From: Suilimivivens sp963650485
Lineage (GTDB): Bacteria > Bacillota > Clostridia > Lachnospirales > Lachnospiraceae
Length of the DNA stretch: 64,000 bases
Assembly (NCBI GenBank): GCA_963650485.1
Contig: CAVJLN010000008.1
Location: 7,965-71,964, forward strand
Reading direction: 5' to 3'
Part shown: piece by piece, positions 40,907 to 49,792 of the stretch
How positions within the stretch are numbered: the first letter of the stretch is position 1
How the letters are laid out: each line of letters opens with the position of its first letter
Program-made: the position numbers and the translations under genes
Notes under the pieces: generated by a model
Database searches by the model: none
What the model was told of the DNA's origin: nothing
The model's input: the letters and a program-made list of their open reading frames with translations, nothing else

Positions 40907-42211
40907 TTAATATTTGATCTTATCCTTTACACTGATTTCCTTTCCAAGCTGAACCTCTATCAGTTTCAGTTCCGTGACTGCCGCAATCGTATGTTTACAG
41001 CCAGCCTTCATCGTCAGAACATCCCCCGGTCCGACATCCTTCACCTCGTCATCTAGGATTGCCTGTCCGTTTCCCTGAATGATCGTCCAGACCTCGTCAC
41101 GACGTTCATGACTGTGGTAGTTCATCTTATGTCCCGGCATCAGCGTCACTTTGATCGTCATGCTCTCATCTTCAATGTCAAGTACACGGAAGCTTCCCCA
41201 CGACTTCTCTGCAAACATCACCTGCTGGTTGATTTTATCTACAAACGGTTTGATGTAGCTTGACTGTTCCTTATCGGAAACCAGAATCCCCTCCGGGCTT
41301 GCCGAAACCACCACATCCTGTAAGCCCATACAAAGTACCGGCACATCCAGTTCATTAACGACATGAACATTGTTACACTTCTCATTTAAAATGGCTTCTC
41401 CGATGCTCGCTTCTTCCATGGCCTCCGTCAGAGTATTCCAGGTTCCGAGATCCTTCCATTTACCGGCAAAGCGCAGGACACTGATATTCTTTTCTTTCTC
41501 ACCGACCGCGTAATCAAAGCTGATCTTCTGTAAGGTTTCATACCTGGCAAACAGATCGTGATAATCCGTAAAGTCAATGAGCTCATGCGCCTTCCGAATG
41601 AGATACCCCAGCTGGAAAGCGAACACCCCGCCATTCCACAGTGCACCCTTCGCAATGTATTCCTTAGCCACATCGGCAGTCGGCTTCTCCTTAAAAGTAG
41701 AAACCCTGCTCACACGCTCCTTGCTCTCCGGAATCACATAGCCATACTTCTCACTCGGATAGGTCGGCTCTATTCCCATCAGAACCAGATTGGCTTCTCC
41801 CTGCTCTGCAAGCTGTGTCAGTTCCTTCACGGTTTCAAAGTAATCCTCGTCCACATACGGATCCACCGGGCAAACCACAACAGCCTCCTTCTCTGAAATA
41901 TGCTTCACATCCCTAAGAAAAGCTGCGGCAAGCGCGATAGCCGGAAAGGTATCCCGGCGGCACGGCTCCACACAGACGGAAACTTCCTCCCCCAGCTGGT
42001 TATGAATAGCTGATACCTGGGATTTCGAGGTTGCGATCGTGACGGTCGCTTCCGCATCTACCATCTTGATCTGACGATAGACTCTCTGCACCATGGATTC
42101 GTATTCTCCGTCTTCCTTTTTAAAGATCTTGATAAACTGTTTGGACCGGATATCGTTGGATAAAGGCCATAAGCGTTTCCCCGATCCTCCTGATAATAAG
42201 ACAATGTTCAT
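40907..42211 (-). CDS. manC: Mannose-1-phosphate guanylyltransferase with C-terminal cupin
   Basis: A 434-residue ManC-type enzyme. The N-terminal nucleotidyltransferase domain starts VLLSGGSGKRLWPLSN (residues 4-19) with SKQFIKI after it, and also shows EKPTADVAKEYI and ALWNGGVFAF. The C-terminal cupin has HKMNYHSHERRDEVWTIIQG and GPGDVLTMKAGCKHTI, like the type II phosphomannose isomerase half of bifunctional enzymes. The product, GDP-mannose, feeds capsule or glycan synthesis. The isomerase half's activity is uncertain. No glycan genes are adjacent; the gene looks monocistronic between two terminators. Confidence 0.88.
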   Translation of the reverse strand: MNIVLLSGGSGKRLWPLSNDIRSKQFIKIFKKEDGEYESMVQRVYRQIKMVDAEATVTIATSKSQVSAIHNQLGEEVSVCVEPCRRDTFPAIALAAAFLRDVKHISEKEAVVVCPVDPYVDEDYFETVKELTQLAEQGEANLVLMGIEPTYPSEKYGYVIPESKERVSRVSTFKEKPTADVAKEYIAKGALWNGGVFAFQLGYLIRKAHELIDFTDYHDLFARYETLQKISFDYAVGEKEKNISVLRFAGKWKDLGTWNTLTEAMEEASIGEAILNEKCNNVHVVNELDVPVLCMGLQDVVVSASPEGILVSDKEQSSYIKPFVDKINQQVMFAEKSWGSFRVLDIEDESMTIKVTLMPGHKMNYHSHERRDEVWTIIQGNGQAILDDEVKDVGPGDVLTMKAGCKHTIAAVTELKLIEVQLGKEISVKDKIKY

Positions 42212-42235
42212 TCTGTTCCCCTATATTAAGGATTT

Positions 42236-42263
42236 GGTAACTATTCAGACTCTGAATAATTAC
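42236..42263. repeat. TAACTATTCAG-family palindrome upstream of manC
   Basis: GTAACTATTCAGA and TCTGAATAATTAC meet around one central base, forming a 27-base near-perfect palindrome. It looks like the two ends of the 6083-6230 element joined without the interior. It lies just upstream of the manC ribosome-binding region. Confidence 0.6.
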
Positions 42264-42296
42264 AGTGTACCTTACTTTCCGGATAAAATCTACTCC

Positions 42297-42319
42297 AAAA
42301 TGATCCACTGGATCATTTT
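42297..42319. promoter_or_regulatory. Perfect 23-base palindrome in the manC upstream region
   Basis: AAAATGATCC and GGATCATTTT flank ACT with no mismatch. It could be an operator for manC or, less likely, a weak bidirectional terminator. No regulator can be named. Confidence 0.45.
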
Positions 42320-42337
42320 CTCATATGCATTGCAGCT

Positions 42338-42370
42338 AAAAATCCGCAGCCTTTCAGACTGCGGATTTTA
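42338..42370 (-). terminator. Intrinsic terminator of the carbohydrate ABC operon
   Basis: On the minus strand AAATCCGCAG and CTGCGGATTT form a 10-bp stem around TCTGAAAGG, ending in TTTTT. It lies about 70 bases past the stop of the second permease gene. Confidence 0.85.
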
Positions 42371-42440
42371 TTATGACTCTATCTGTTTTCACTCTATATT
42401 TTATCTTTCTGCAGGATCTGCACTGACACATCCTGTTTTC

Positions 42441-43331
42441 TTATTCCTTTACACCACCGATGGTAAGTCCGGTTACGAAGTATCTTTGTAAGAACGGATA
42501 CAGACAGATGATCGGGAGCATGGTTGCGATGGTAGCTGCAGACCGGACAGAAACCGGTGTTACCGCACTTGCACTTGTCGTAGCGGATGCATTTGCTGCA
42601 CTTCCGCTCTGCTGCATAACCGAGCTTAACAGCTTCATCAATTCATACTGTAAGGTGGTATATTCGGTTTTCATACGGTTATATAACATGGCGTCAAACC
42701 AAGAATTCCACTGGTATACTGCAACAAACAGGGCAACGGTTGCATATACTGGTTTACATAATGGAGAGATGATCTTGGAAAAAATCGTCCAGTAGCCTGC
42801 ACCATCCAGCTGTGCGGATTCCTCCAAGGAGTCCGGAAGTCCCAGCATATAGGTACGGATTACCAGCATATTCCATGCGCTGATCATACCGGGGATAACA
42901 TATACCCAGAAGCTGTTGGTAAGGTGAAGGTTCTTATATAACAGGAAAACCGGTATCATACCGCCATTGACGTACATGGTAATCACCCAGAACAACGATA
43001 ACTGTGCCTTGAAGATGAACCGCTTTCTACTTACGATAAAAGCAAGCAATGCATTGGTTACAAGTGCCAGAAGGGTTCCGATCACCGTTCTTAATACGGT
43101 GATATAAGCACCCGTCATCATATTCTGTTTTTCCAGAACCGTCTTGTAATTCTGTAAGGTAAACTTACGGGGAATCAGATGGATTCCGCCTCTTACCGCA
43201 TCAATACCGTCATTCAGTGAAATAGCCAGGGTGTTCAGAACCGGATAAAGGGTAATTACCACGAAAGCGATCATAAACAGGGTATTGCATACAACAAATA
43301 TTTTATCTGCAACTGATGTTTTTCTTTTCAT
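42441..43331 (-). CDS. Carbohydrate ABC transporter permease (LplC/YtcP type)
   Basis: A 296-residue inner-membrane permease with about six hydrophobic helices. The cytoplasmic EAA loop is EESAQLDGAGYWTIFSKIISPL in two parts around residues 180-201. It ends in TGLTIGGVKE, a hallmark of the CUT1 LplC/YtcP group. An A/S/T-rich loop (about 240-262, SGSAANASATTSASAV) is longer than usual. It follows the LplB-type permease by 12 bases. No ABC ATPase gene is in this operon, so a shared MsmK/UgpC-type ATPase elsewhere is presumed. Confidence 0.92.
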   Translation of the reverse strand: MKRKTSVADKIFVVCNTLFMIAFVVITLYPVLNTLAISLNDGIDAVRGGIHLIPRKFTLQNYKTVLEKQNMMTGAYITVLRTVIGTLLALVTNALLAFIVSRKRFIFKAQLSLFWVITMYVNGGMIPVFLLYKNLHLTNSFWVYVIPGMISAWNMLVIRTYMLGLPDSLEESAQLDGAGYWTIFSKIISPLCKPVYATVALFVAVYQWNSWFDAMLYNRMKTEYTTLQYELMKLLSSVMQQSGSAANASATTSASAVTPVSVRSAATIATMLPIICLYPFLQRYFVTGLTIGGVKE

Positions 43332-43343
43332 GCCTCTACCTCC

Positions 43344-44312
43344 TTAGAACAACCGCTCTTCACCGGTACGTTTTGCAATTGTATTGGCAATCAGGATCAG
43401 TACGATACTGACTACACTCTTAAAAATACCTGCTGCAGTACCTAAAGAGTAATCATTCTGACTGATACCCCATGTCAGAACATAAATATCAATCGTATCG
43501 GAAACACTCTTGATCAGACCATTTCCTAACAGATACTGTACTTCGAATCCGGCATTCAATACGTTACCGACATTCATCAGGAGCAGAATCATAATCGTAG
43601 GCTTGATGCCCGGAAGCGTTATATACCGGATCTTTGCCCATCGGCCGGCTCCGTCAATGGAAGCTGCTTCGTAAAGGCATGGGTCAATGGAGGTAATGGC
43701 TGCCAGATAAATAATGGCATTCCATCCGGTTTCCTTCCAGCAGTTTGCAAAAGCAACAATCGGCCAGAAGTATCCCGGATCGGCGAAGAAATTCACCGGT
43801 GTATCTATCACATTAAACTTCAACAGCAATTCATTGACAATTCCCGTACTGGATAATGCATCATGCAGAATACCGGTAACAATGATCCAAGAAAGGAAAT
43901 GCGGTAAGTATGAAATTGTCTGTATCGACTTTTTTCCAAATTTAGAATGTACTTCATTTAAAAGGATTGCAAATAAAATTGCCATCACAAAGGTTGTTAC
44001 CAGATTCAGTACACCCATTCCCAACGTATTCCGTATCACCTTAAGGAATGTTGCATCTGAAAATAAGAATTTAAATTTATCAAGTCCGATAAATTTTGAT
44101 CCGAAGATTCCATCCTTCGGTTTATAGTTTTCAAAAGCCATCAGCCAGCCAACCAGTGGCAGGTAGTAAAAAATAAAGCCATAAATCACAAACAAACCAC
44201 CACAAATCAGGAGAAACTTCTGACGTTTGATTTCTTTCCATGTAATTTTTACGGGCTGTGTATGATCGTTCTTTTTTTTGCTGATAGAAGCTGTCTTTAA
44301 AGAAGTAGCCAT
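43344..44312 (-). CDS. Carbohydrate ABC transporter permease (LplB/YtcQ-partner type)
   Basis: A 322-residue permease with an N-terminal cytoplasmic segment, then about six helices. The EAA loop is YEAASIDGAGRWAKIRYITL (around residues 215-234). YYLPLVGWLMAFENYKP and the C-terminal SVVSIVLILIANTIAKR fit the LplB group. It pairs with the LplC-type permease downstream and the binding protein upstream. Start 44312 has GGGAGG upstream. Confidence 0.92.
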   Translation of the reverse strand: MATSLKTASISKKKNDHTQPVKITWKEIKRQKFLLICGGLFVIYGFIFYYLPLVGWLMAFENYKPKDGIFGSKFIGLDKFKFLFSDATFLKVIRNTLGMGVLNLVTTFVMAILFAILLNEVHSKFGKKSIQTISYLPHFLSWIIVTGILHDALSSTGIVNELLLKFNVIDTPVNFFADPGYFWPIVAFANCWKETGWNAIIYLAAITSIDPCLYEAASIDGAGRWAKIRYITLPGIKPTIMILLLMNVGNVLNAGFEVQYLLGNGLIKSVSDTIDIYVLTWGISQNDYSLGTAAGIFKSVVSIVLILIANTIAKRTGEERLF

Positions 44313-44335
44313 GATCGTCCTCCCTGTTTGTATCT

Positions 44336-44371
44336 GGCAGCCATGGAAGCCTGATGGTTTCCATAGCTGCC
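44336..44371 (-). other. Stem-loop between binding-protein and permease genes
   Basis: GGCAGCTATGGAA and TTCCATGGCTGCC form a 13-base stem with one mismatch and a 10-base loop, without a following T-run. This resembles the intergenic hairpins that protect the binding-protein part of malE-type mRNAs, giving more binding protein than permease. Confidence 0.65.
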
Positions 44372-44418
44372 CATATTTTCATTTAAGTGCTCTTTAAAGT
44401 TATGGTAACATTCACAGC

Positions 44419-46173
44419 TTATTCTGTTGCTGCTGCTCTTCTGTCAAGCTCTTCCTGCATTTCTGCAACGAAGTCCTGAGGATTGGTTGCTTCATATGCA
44501 CTCATGTAATCTGCCCATACACTGTCAAAGTCGGAAGCCATGACAACCTTAGGAAGCCATTCATGCTTTACTTCACCCATCTTTGTCCAAGCAACACCAC
44601 CAGGAGTTGCTGTAGTCATATTGTTAGAGAAAGAGTACATCGGGAACCAGGGACCGGTTTCCTTGACAACGGAACCAACCATATCTACATATGTATCTGC
44701 GCCGTAGGCCTTAAAGCAGTTTACTAACGGATCTGCAAGTCCATTCTGGAACTCGGAAGGCTGTTCGCCAGGAGTCATAGCATTAATTCCATCTCTGCTG
44801 GTTCCAAGCCACTGAGGGAAGTAGGAATAGCTGCAAAGGTGAGATGCCTGATATGCGGTATCTGCTGCCTGTGCTCTTTGCTCATCTGTTCTGTAATATA
44901 AACCGTTTTCATCTACGCTATAATCTACGCCTTCAACACCCCAGAAACGAAGATCGTGGATTTCCTGATCCAGACAGTCATTTAAGAAACGGAATGCGGT
45001 TTCTACATCCTTACAGCTTGTGGTTACTGCAATACCATTAGAAACATTCTGCGTGTCACCATAGGTATGCCACATCTGATCCATGCCGGATTCAATGGTT
45101 AATCCAAGAGGAACATAGTTACAACCCTGCTCATCTAAGCCCTGCTGTTTGAATACATCATTTACGGTATAAGCGAAATCCCACCACTGGTCACACATAC
45201 CAAGTACGGCACCGGTAGAAAGCTTTGCAATGTACTCATCGTAAGTCTGGGTAGCAAATTCGGTATCGATCATACCCTTGTTATATTCTTCATTCAGCTT
45301 GGTGAAGTACTTCTTGGTGGTATCTGTGGTATTATAGTCTACGATCTTCATGTTATCGGTATCTACAATAACAGAACCATCATTCGGATATCCATCAAGG
45401 AACTGGCCTGCGTTTTCAATACAGAAATATCTCCAGTCTTCACAAAGAATCGTATAAGGAATGTTCTTTGTTCCATCCTCCATGGTCGGATTTGCTGCCA
45501 TGTAATCTTCTATCACCTTGAAATAGTCATCCAGAGTTTCGATCTTCGGATATCCTGCCCACTCAAGAACTCTTACCTGAATCCAGAAAGCTTCGTCATT
45601 GTGGGTTGTGGTCTTATCTTCGCCATATTTGTTCTGGAATACATTTGCCCAGTAAATATGACCATCATCCTGACGGAACTTATCCCATTCTTCATCGGAA
45701 TACATTTCTTTGATATTGGGATACTTCTCAATATACTCATCCCATGCAACAAGTGCTCCTGCATCGTAAAGAGCCATCATGGAATCCCCACCGTTGATGA
45801 AGTCCGGATACTCGCCGCCCGCAACGATCATACCAATGGCTTCTGCATCTGTCTGTCCGGTTAACCAAGTTTCCTTAACTCTTACGCCGGTCTTCTTTGC
45901 AATGATCTCCTGAATCTCATTTCCGTCATTGATTTCAGAACCGGGCATTGCGGTAAACATTGTGAAATCTACGATTTCATCATCTGCATATTCTGTCTTT
46001 GCTTCTGTAGAAGCATCTGTCGAATCTGTAGATGTGGAATCAGTGGATTCTGTTGTTGTAGCAGTATCTGTTGATGCAGAACCACTATTGTCAGTGGAAG
46101 CGCCACAGCCAGCCAGTAAAGATGCTGTCATGGTAACGCCGAGTAATAAAGCTGTTAATTTTCTCAGTTTCAT
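44419..46173 (-). CDS. Extracellular solute-binding lipoprotein (carbohydrate, family 1)
   Basis: A 584-residue lipoprotein. The signal peptide ends in the lipobox LLAGC (cysteine about residue 23). An S/T/D-rich flexible linker (about 25-60) separates the anchor from a two-lobed binding fold. The size, the DWRYFCIENAGQFLDGYPNDG-type region (in two parts) and the C-terminal EMQEELDRR helix match large LplA-like binding proteins. It lies upstream of the LplB and LplC permeases and downstream of a YesMN-type system. With the GH8 gene nearby, xylo-oligosaccharides are a reasonable ligand guess. Strong GGGAGG at the start. Confidence 0.92.
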   Translation of the reverse strand: MKLRKLTALLLGVTMTASLLAGCGASTDNSGSASTDTATTTESTDSTSTDSTDASTEAKTEYADDEIVDFTMFTAMPGSEINDGNEIQEIIAKKTGVRVKETWLTGQTDAEAIGMIVAGGEYPDFINGGDSMMALYDAGALVAWDEYIEKYPNIKEMYSDEEWDKFRQDDGHIYWANVFQNKYGEDKTTTHNDEAFWIQVRVLEWAGYPKIETLDDYFKVIEDYMAANPTMEDGTKNIPYTILCEDWRYFCIENAGQFLDGYPNDGSVIVDTDNMKIVDYNTTDTTKKYFTKLNEEYNKGMIDTEFATQTYDEYIAKLSTGAVLGMCDQWWDFAYTVNDVFKQQGLDEQGCNYVPLGLTIESGMDQMWHTYGDTQNVSNGIAVTTSCKDVETAFRFLNDCLDQEIHDLRFWGVEGVDYSVDENGLYYRTDEQRAQAADTAYQASHLCSYSYFPQWLGTSRDGINAMTPGEQPSEFQNGLADPLVNCFKAYGADTYVDMVGSVVKETGPWFPMYSFSNNMTTATPGGVAWTKMGEVKHEWLPKVVMASDFDSVWADYMSAYEATNPQDFVAEMQEELDRRAAATE

Positions 46174-46216
46174 TTTTTACCTCCCTTTAAGTTTTGCTGA
46201 AACATTTGATAATTCT

Positions 46217-46244
46217 ATTATATATTTTAAACACGTGTGTACAA
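46217..46244 (-). promoter_or_regulatory. Promoter of the solute-binding protein operon
   Basis: On the minus strand TTGTAC (46239-46244), 16 bases, then TATAAT (46217-46222). The spacer holds the palindrome ACACGTGT (46231-46238). Two-component control from the adjacent YesN-type regulator is likely, but its site is not identified. Confidence 0.55.
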
Positions 46245-46259
46245 CCGGAGGAATTCTAT

Positions 46260-46303
46260 ATAAAAACCGGAGAAACTATAGAATAAAATTCTGTTTCTCC
46301 GGT
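46260..46303 (-). terminator. Intrinsic terminator after the response regulator
   Basis: On the minus strand ACCGGAGAAAC and GTTTCTCCGGT form an 11-bp perfect stem with a long AT-rich loop, then TTTTATA. It separates the regulator operon from the transport operon. Confidence 0.8.
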
Positions 46304-46313
46304 TTGTCCCCTG

Positions 46314-47909
46314 TCATTCCGTCACGCCCGCATTTTTACGGTATTTGCTGGGTGTACATCCCTTCTGTTCAATAAACTTGCTGATAAAATAGTCCGTATC
46401 CCGGTACCCTACCTCCTCCGCAATCTGGCTGATCTTTTTATCGGTTTTCAAAAGCTCCTGTGCAGCTTCATTGATCCGGTATTCACATAAGTAATCCTTA
46501 AAGGACTGCCCGTACTTCTTCCGGAAAATCTGTCCCAGGTATGAGCTGTTTACAAAATATTTCCTGCTTAAATCCCGCAGAGTCAGATTTTCCGCAAAAT
46601 GCTCCCGGATATCCCGTTCCACATCCTGTAATACGCCACGGGATACATTCTTTCGCAGCTGAATCAGATACTCCGCATAATCACAGGCAAATCTCCGCAG
46701 ATGCGCACGGCTTCCTCTTGCAATTCCGGCATCAAATACATTCTCACTGATATACTGCATAACCTCTTCCTGATCCACAGTCTCATCCTGCTCAACCGCC
46801 AAATGGATCAGCTGGAACAGCAGATAATTCGTGTTCATCGACACCAGCTCCTTCGCCATCCCTAGATTTTCCATCTCCTGAAACAGTTCGTCCACACTTA
46901 GGTGGATATGATTGACATCGTTCTGTTCTACTGCCGCAATCAGCCGATCCAGACTCTGCTTGCACAGGACGATCTTTCCCTCTCCAACCTGAAGCTCCTC
47001 TTCATAATAATACACAGACTTTTCCTGCCGGAAGCCCTTAAAGGATCGGAGCATGCAGGCCGCGGAATAGGAGTGGGACAGCTTTTCCAGCTCTTCCACT
47101 CGTTTTCCGGCAAGCAGAATCACCTCAAACGGCAGACGCTCATTCAGGCAGACCGCAAGCTGCTCTAAGAACTCCCCGCTGCCCATGCCTCTTTCTTTGG
47201 CCATATCGTCCGCATATACCAGACCAACCTCATACTCTTCTTCATAATCATATGCATCCCGCAGCAGGTGGCTTCCATCATCCTTTAAAAATGCCAGCGT
47301 GCACTCATAAATCTGATTTCGCAACTCTTCCAGCTCTCCGTCCGACAGATCCTCAATCTGCGCAATGCTCTTCATACTGATATGTAAATAGCGGATCCCG
47401 TTCCCACCGGTCTTTAAATGCTCCTTCACAAACTTAAGCTGTTCTTCGCTCTGTCTTCCCCGAAGCAGGGCAATCATATTCTGCTTCATCTGCATTTCCT
47501 GCATCCAGCGCTCATTTTCCGCATTCTGTTCGGTCACGGCAAGGCTGCTTTTCGCCCTTCGTATGAGCTCCAGCAATGCCTCCTCCTGTACCGGCTTAAG
47601 CAGATAATCCATGCAGGAAAAGCGGATCGCCTGCTGCGCATAGGAGAAGTCATTGTATCCGCTTAAAATAATAAAGAATGCATCTGAAACCTGCTCTTCC
47701 CTTACGGTCTCTAACAACTGAAGTCCTGTCAGAACCGGCATCTTAATATCTGTAATCACCAGATCTACCGGATGCTCCCTCAAGTACTCCAACGCTTCCT
47801 GTCCGTTTGAAGCCTTCTTTACGATCTCGCAGCCTTCCCTCTCCCAGTCAATCAGCACCGATAGCCCTTCCAAAATAAACGGTTCATCATCTACCAGTAA
47901 AACTTTCAT
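46314..47909 (-). CDS. Response regulator, AraC type (YesN-like)
   Basis: A 531-residue regulator. The receiver domain at residues 1-120 has the acidic pair VDDEP and the phospho-acceptor in DLVITDIKMPVLTG (about residue 55). A central region of about 300 residues is not assigned. The C-terminal AraC DNA-binding domain (about 430-531) has LRDLSRKYFVNSSYLGQIF and ISQIAEEVGYRDTDYFISKF, two helix-turn-helix units, and ends CTPSKYRK. It overlaps the kinase gene by 23 bases. In this group the regulator turns on the adjacent sugar ABC transporter. It most likely drives the binding-protein promoter. Confidence 0.93.
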   Translation of the reverse strand: MKVLLVDDEPFILEGLSVLIDWEREGCEIVKKASNGQEALEYLREHPVDLVITDIKMPVLTGLQLLETVREEQVSDAFFIILSGYNDFSYAQQAIRFSCMDYLLKPVQEEALLELIRRAKSSLAVTEQNAENERWMQEMQMKQNMIALLRGRQSEEQLKFVKEHLKTGGNGIRYLHISMKSIAQIEDLSDGELEELRNQIYECTLAFLKDDGSHLLRDAYDYEEEYEVGLVYADDMAKERGMGSGEFLEQLAVCLNERLPFEVILLAGKRVEELEKLSHSYSAACMLRSFKGFRQEKSVYYYEEELQVGEGKIVLCKQSLDRLIAAVEQNDVNHIHLSVDELFQEMENLGMAKELVSMNTNYLLFQLIHLAVEQDETVDQEEVMQYISENVFDAGIARGSRAHLRRFACDYAEYLIQLRKNVSRGVLQDVERDIREHFAENLTLRDLSRKYFVNSSYLGQIFRKKYGQSFKDYLCEYRINEAAQELLKTDKKISQIAEEVGYRDTDYFISKFIEQKGCTPSKYRKNAGVTE

Positions 47910-49701
47910 TTGCAGCCTCCTGAATACCTGTTATATCCTGCTTTCCAATGGCAGCCTTCGGAATCCGGATCACTAAGAATGTACCGATTCCAACCTCGCT
48001 TTCCATTTCAAAAGACACCCTGTCCCCTGTTGCCATTTTCAGACGCAGGCAGGCATTTAATACCCCTACGTGTTTTTTCTTTTTGATATCTTCGATATCC
48101 ACCTGATTCATCTTCTCATTTAACTGTGCAGCCTCAGCCTCTTCCATTCCGCCTCCGGTATCTTCGACCTCCATAATAAGATCTTCTCCCTCTTCGTATA
48201 CCCTTAGGTAAATCCAGCACGGTACTGATTTTTTCTCGATACCGTGTACACAGGAATTTTCGATAAACGTAACGAGCGTCAGCTTCGGAATCCGGTATGA
48301 CAGACAGGAGGGTGCTACGGTAATTTCATACGACAGCCGCTCTCCGAACCGGTATTTCTGTAATTCCAGATACTGCTTGATGTACTCTGTCTCCTGCCCA
48401 ATGGTAATCTGATCTGTTGACCAGTCCACATTCTGCCTGGTCAACACGGCAAGCCGCTCCACCATACCTGCGGTTTCCAGCTCATGCTTTAAAATACTGT
48501 GCATCCGAATACTCTCAAGCATATTGAACAGACTGTGCGGATCAATCTGACTGTGCAGTGCAAGAAGCTCTGCCTGCTGTCTGGCGATATCGTTCTTCTG
48601 CTTATCCAGCCTGTCCTTATATACCGTACGGATCAGCTCCTTCATACGCCTCACCATCCGGTTATAGTTAAGCATCAGCGCTGCAATTTCATCCTTTCCC
48701 TCGATATTGGATAATTCCTCAAGCTCCTCCGTATCCATCCGGTCAAAGGCCTCGCTCAGGACACTGAGCCGGCTTGTGAAGGAACGGTTGATCAGATACA
48801 CCAGTATCATGGGAAGAAGAATGTTTACAAGAACCATAACCATCAGCAAGGGAATATGCTGTGCTATACTCGGAAACAGCCCATTCTCCGGTCTCATAAT
48901 CAGAATCCGGAATTCCTCACCGCATATGGTAAAGGTTCGTTCCAGACTTACCTTCTCTTTTCCGGTTAAAGTTTCATAATCAATCTTTGTTTCGGAATGT
49001 CCATCATTGGAAAACAGAATCTGATTTCCGGAGCAGACATACACCGGCGCATTGTAACGCATTTCCTGGAAACGCCGCACCAGATTACTGTAGTCTACAT
49101 TAACACGGATAAGCTTCTCGGATTCCAGATACTTATAAAAATCCAGCTTCCGCAAAATACTGATCTTCCGGTGGCTGACCACATTCATGTCGTTTTCCTT
49201 ATAATAAAACAGAATGCAGAGATCCCTGCCGGACTCCTTCATCTTTTCATACACAGGATCACCTTCAAGACTGGACAGCCGGTAAAACATTCCGCCGTTT
49301 ACGATATCTTCATTATCCCCATAGAGGATCACCTGAAACTGATCCGAGCTCATATTGAAAAAGAAGGGATCGTTTGTAAATTTACGGCTCGCCTCGAAAA
49401 ATTTCAACGGAGAGTCAAACGAGGTTTCCATGAATTCGTTTAATGTGCGGTTAATATAGATATTATTGGTAAAATTAATTGCTTCCTCAAAGCTATTTGT
49501 CAGATCCGATTCTACTGCGCTTGCTATACTTTCAAATTCATACTTCTGTCTTGACCGCTCATTGTCAAAGACAATATAAAGAATGACTCCGTCTGTCAGG
49601 AAAAGCGGAAGAAGCACACAGATCATATACAGAATCAACAGTTTTTTCCGGATACTGTAATCATTCACCTGCTCCTGCAGCTTATCCCATATTTTTCTCA
49701 T
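47887..49701 (-). CDS. Sensor histidine kinase (YesM-like)
   Basis: A 604-residue membrane sensor. TM1 lies at about residues 20-42, an extracellular sensing domain at about 45-285, TM2 at about 288-308, and HAMP at about 310-365. The His_kinase motif is QIDPHSLFNMLESI, so the usual PHFLYN is changed to PHSLFN while the histidine is kept. The ATPase N box is FIENSCVHGIEK and the G box VEDTGGGM. It is the partner of the overlapping YesN-like regulator. GGGAGGAAG stands upstream of 49701. Located after GH8, it likely senses the matching oligosaccharide or the loaded binding protein. Confidence 0.93.
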   Translation of the reverse strand: MRKIWDKLQEQVNDYSIRKKLLILYMICVLLPLFLTDGVILYIVFDNERSRQKYEFESIASAVESDLTNSFEEAINFTNNIYINRTLNEFMETSFDSPLKFFEASRKFTNDPFFFNMSSDQFQVILYGDNEDIVNGGMFYRLSSLEGDPVYEKMKESGRDLCILFYYKENDMNVVSHRKISILRKLDFYKYLESEKLIRVNVDYSNLVRRFQEMRYNAPVYVCSGNQILFSNDGHSETKIDYETLTGKEKVSLERTFTICGEEFRILIMRPENGLFPSIAQHIPLLMVMVLVNILLPMILVYLINRSFTSRLSVLSEAFDRMDTEELEELSNIEGKDEIAALMLNYNRMVRRMKELIRTVYKDRLDKQKNDIARQQAELLALHSQIDPHSLFNMLESIRMHSILKHELETAGMVERLAVLTRQNVDWSTDQITIGQETEYIKQYLELQKYRFGERLSYEITVAPSCLSYRIPKLTLVTFIENSCVHGIEKKSVPCWIYLRVYEEGEDLIMEVEDTGGGMEEAEAAQLNEKMNQVDIEDIKKKKHVGVLNACLRLKMATGDRVSFEMESEVGIGTFLVIRIPKAAIGKQDITGIQEAANESFTGR

Positions 49702-49792
49702 CTGCTTCCTCCCCCCATTACTGCCGGCAGTTCTCCGCTGCAGCTTTTCAGAACCTCATTTATAACCACCTCTGACAAAGCCATGGATTCCG

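Noticed and set aside
40907..42211. manC as a member of the carbohydrate ABC operon
   Set aside because: A strong terminator at 42338-42370 and a 230-base gap separate it from the permease genes.
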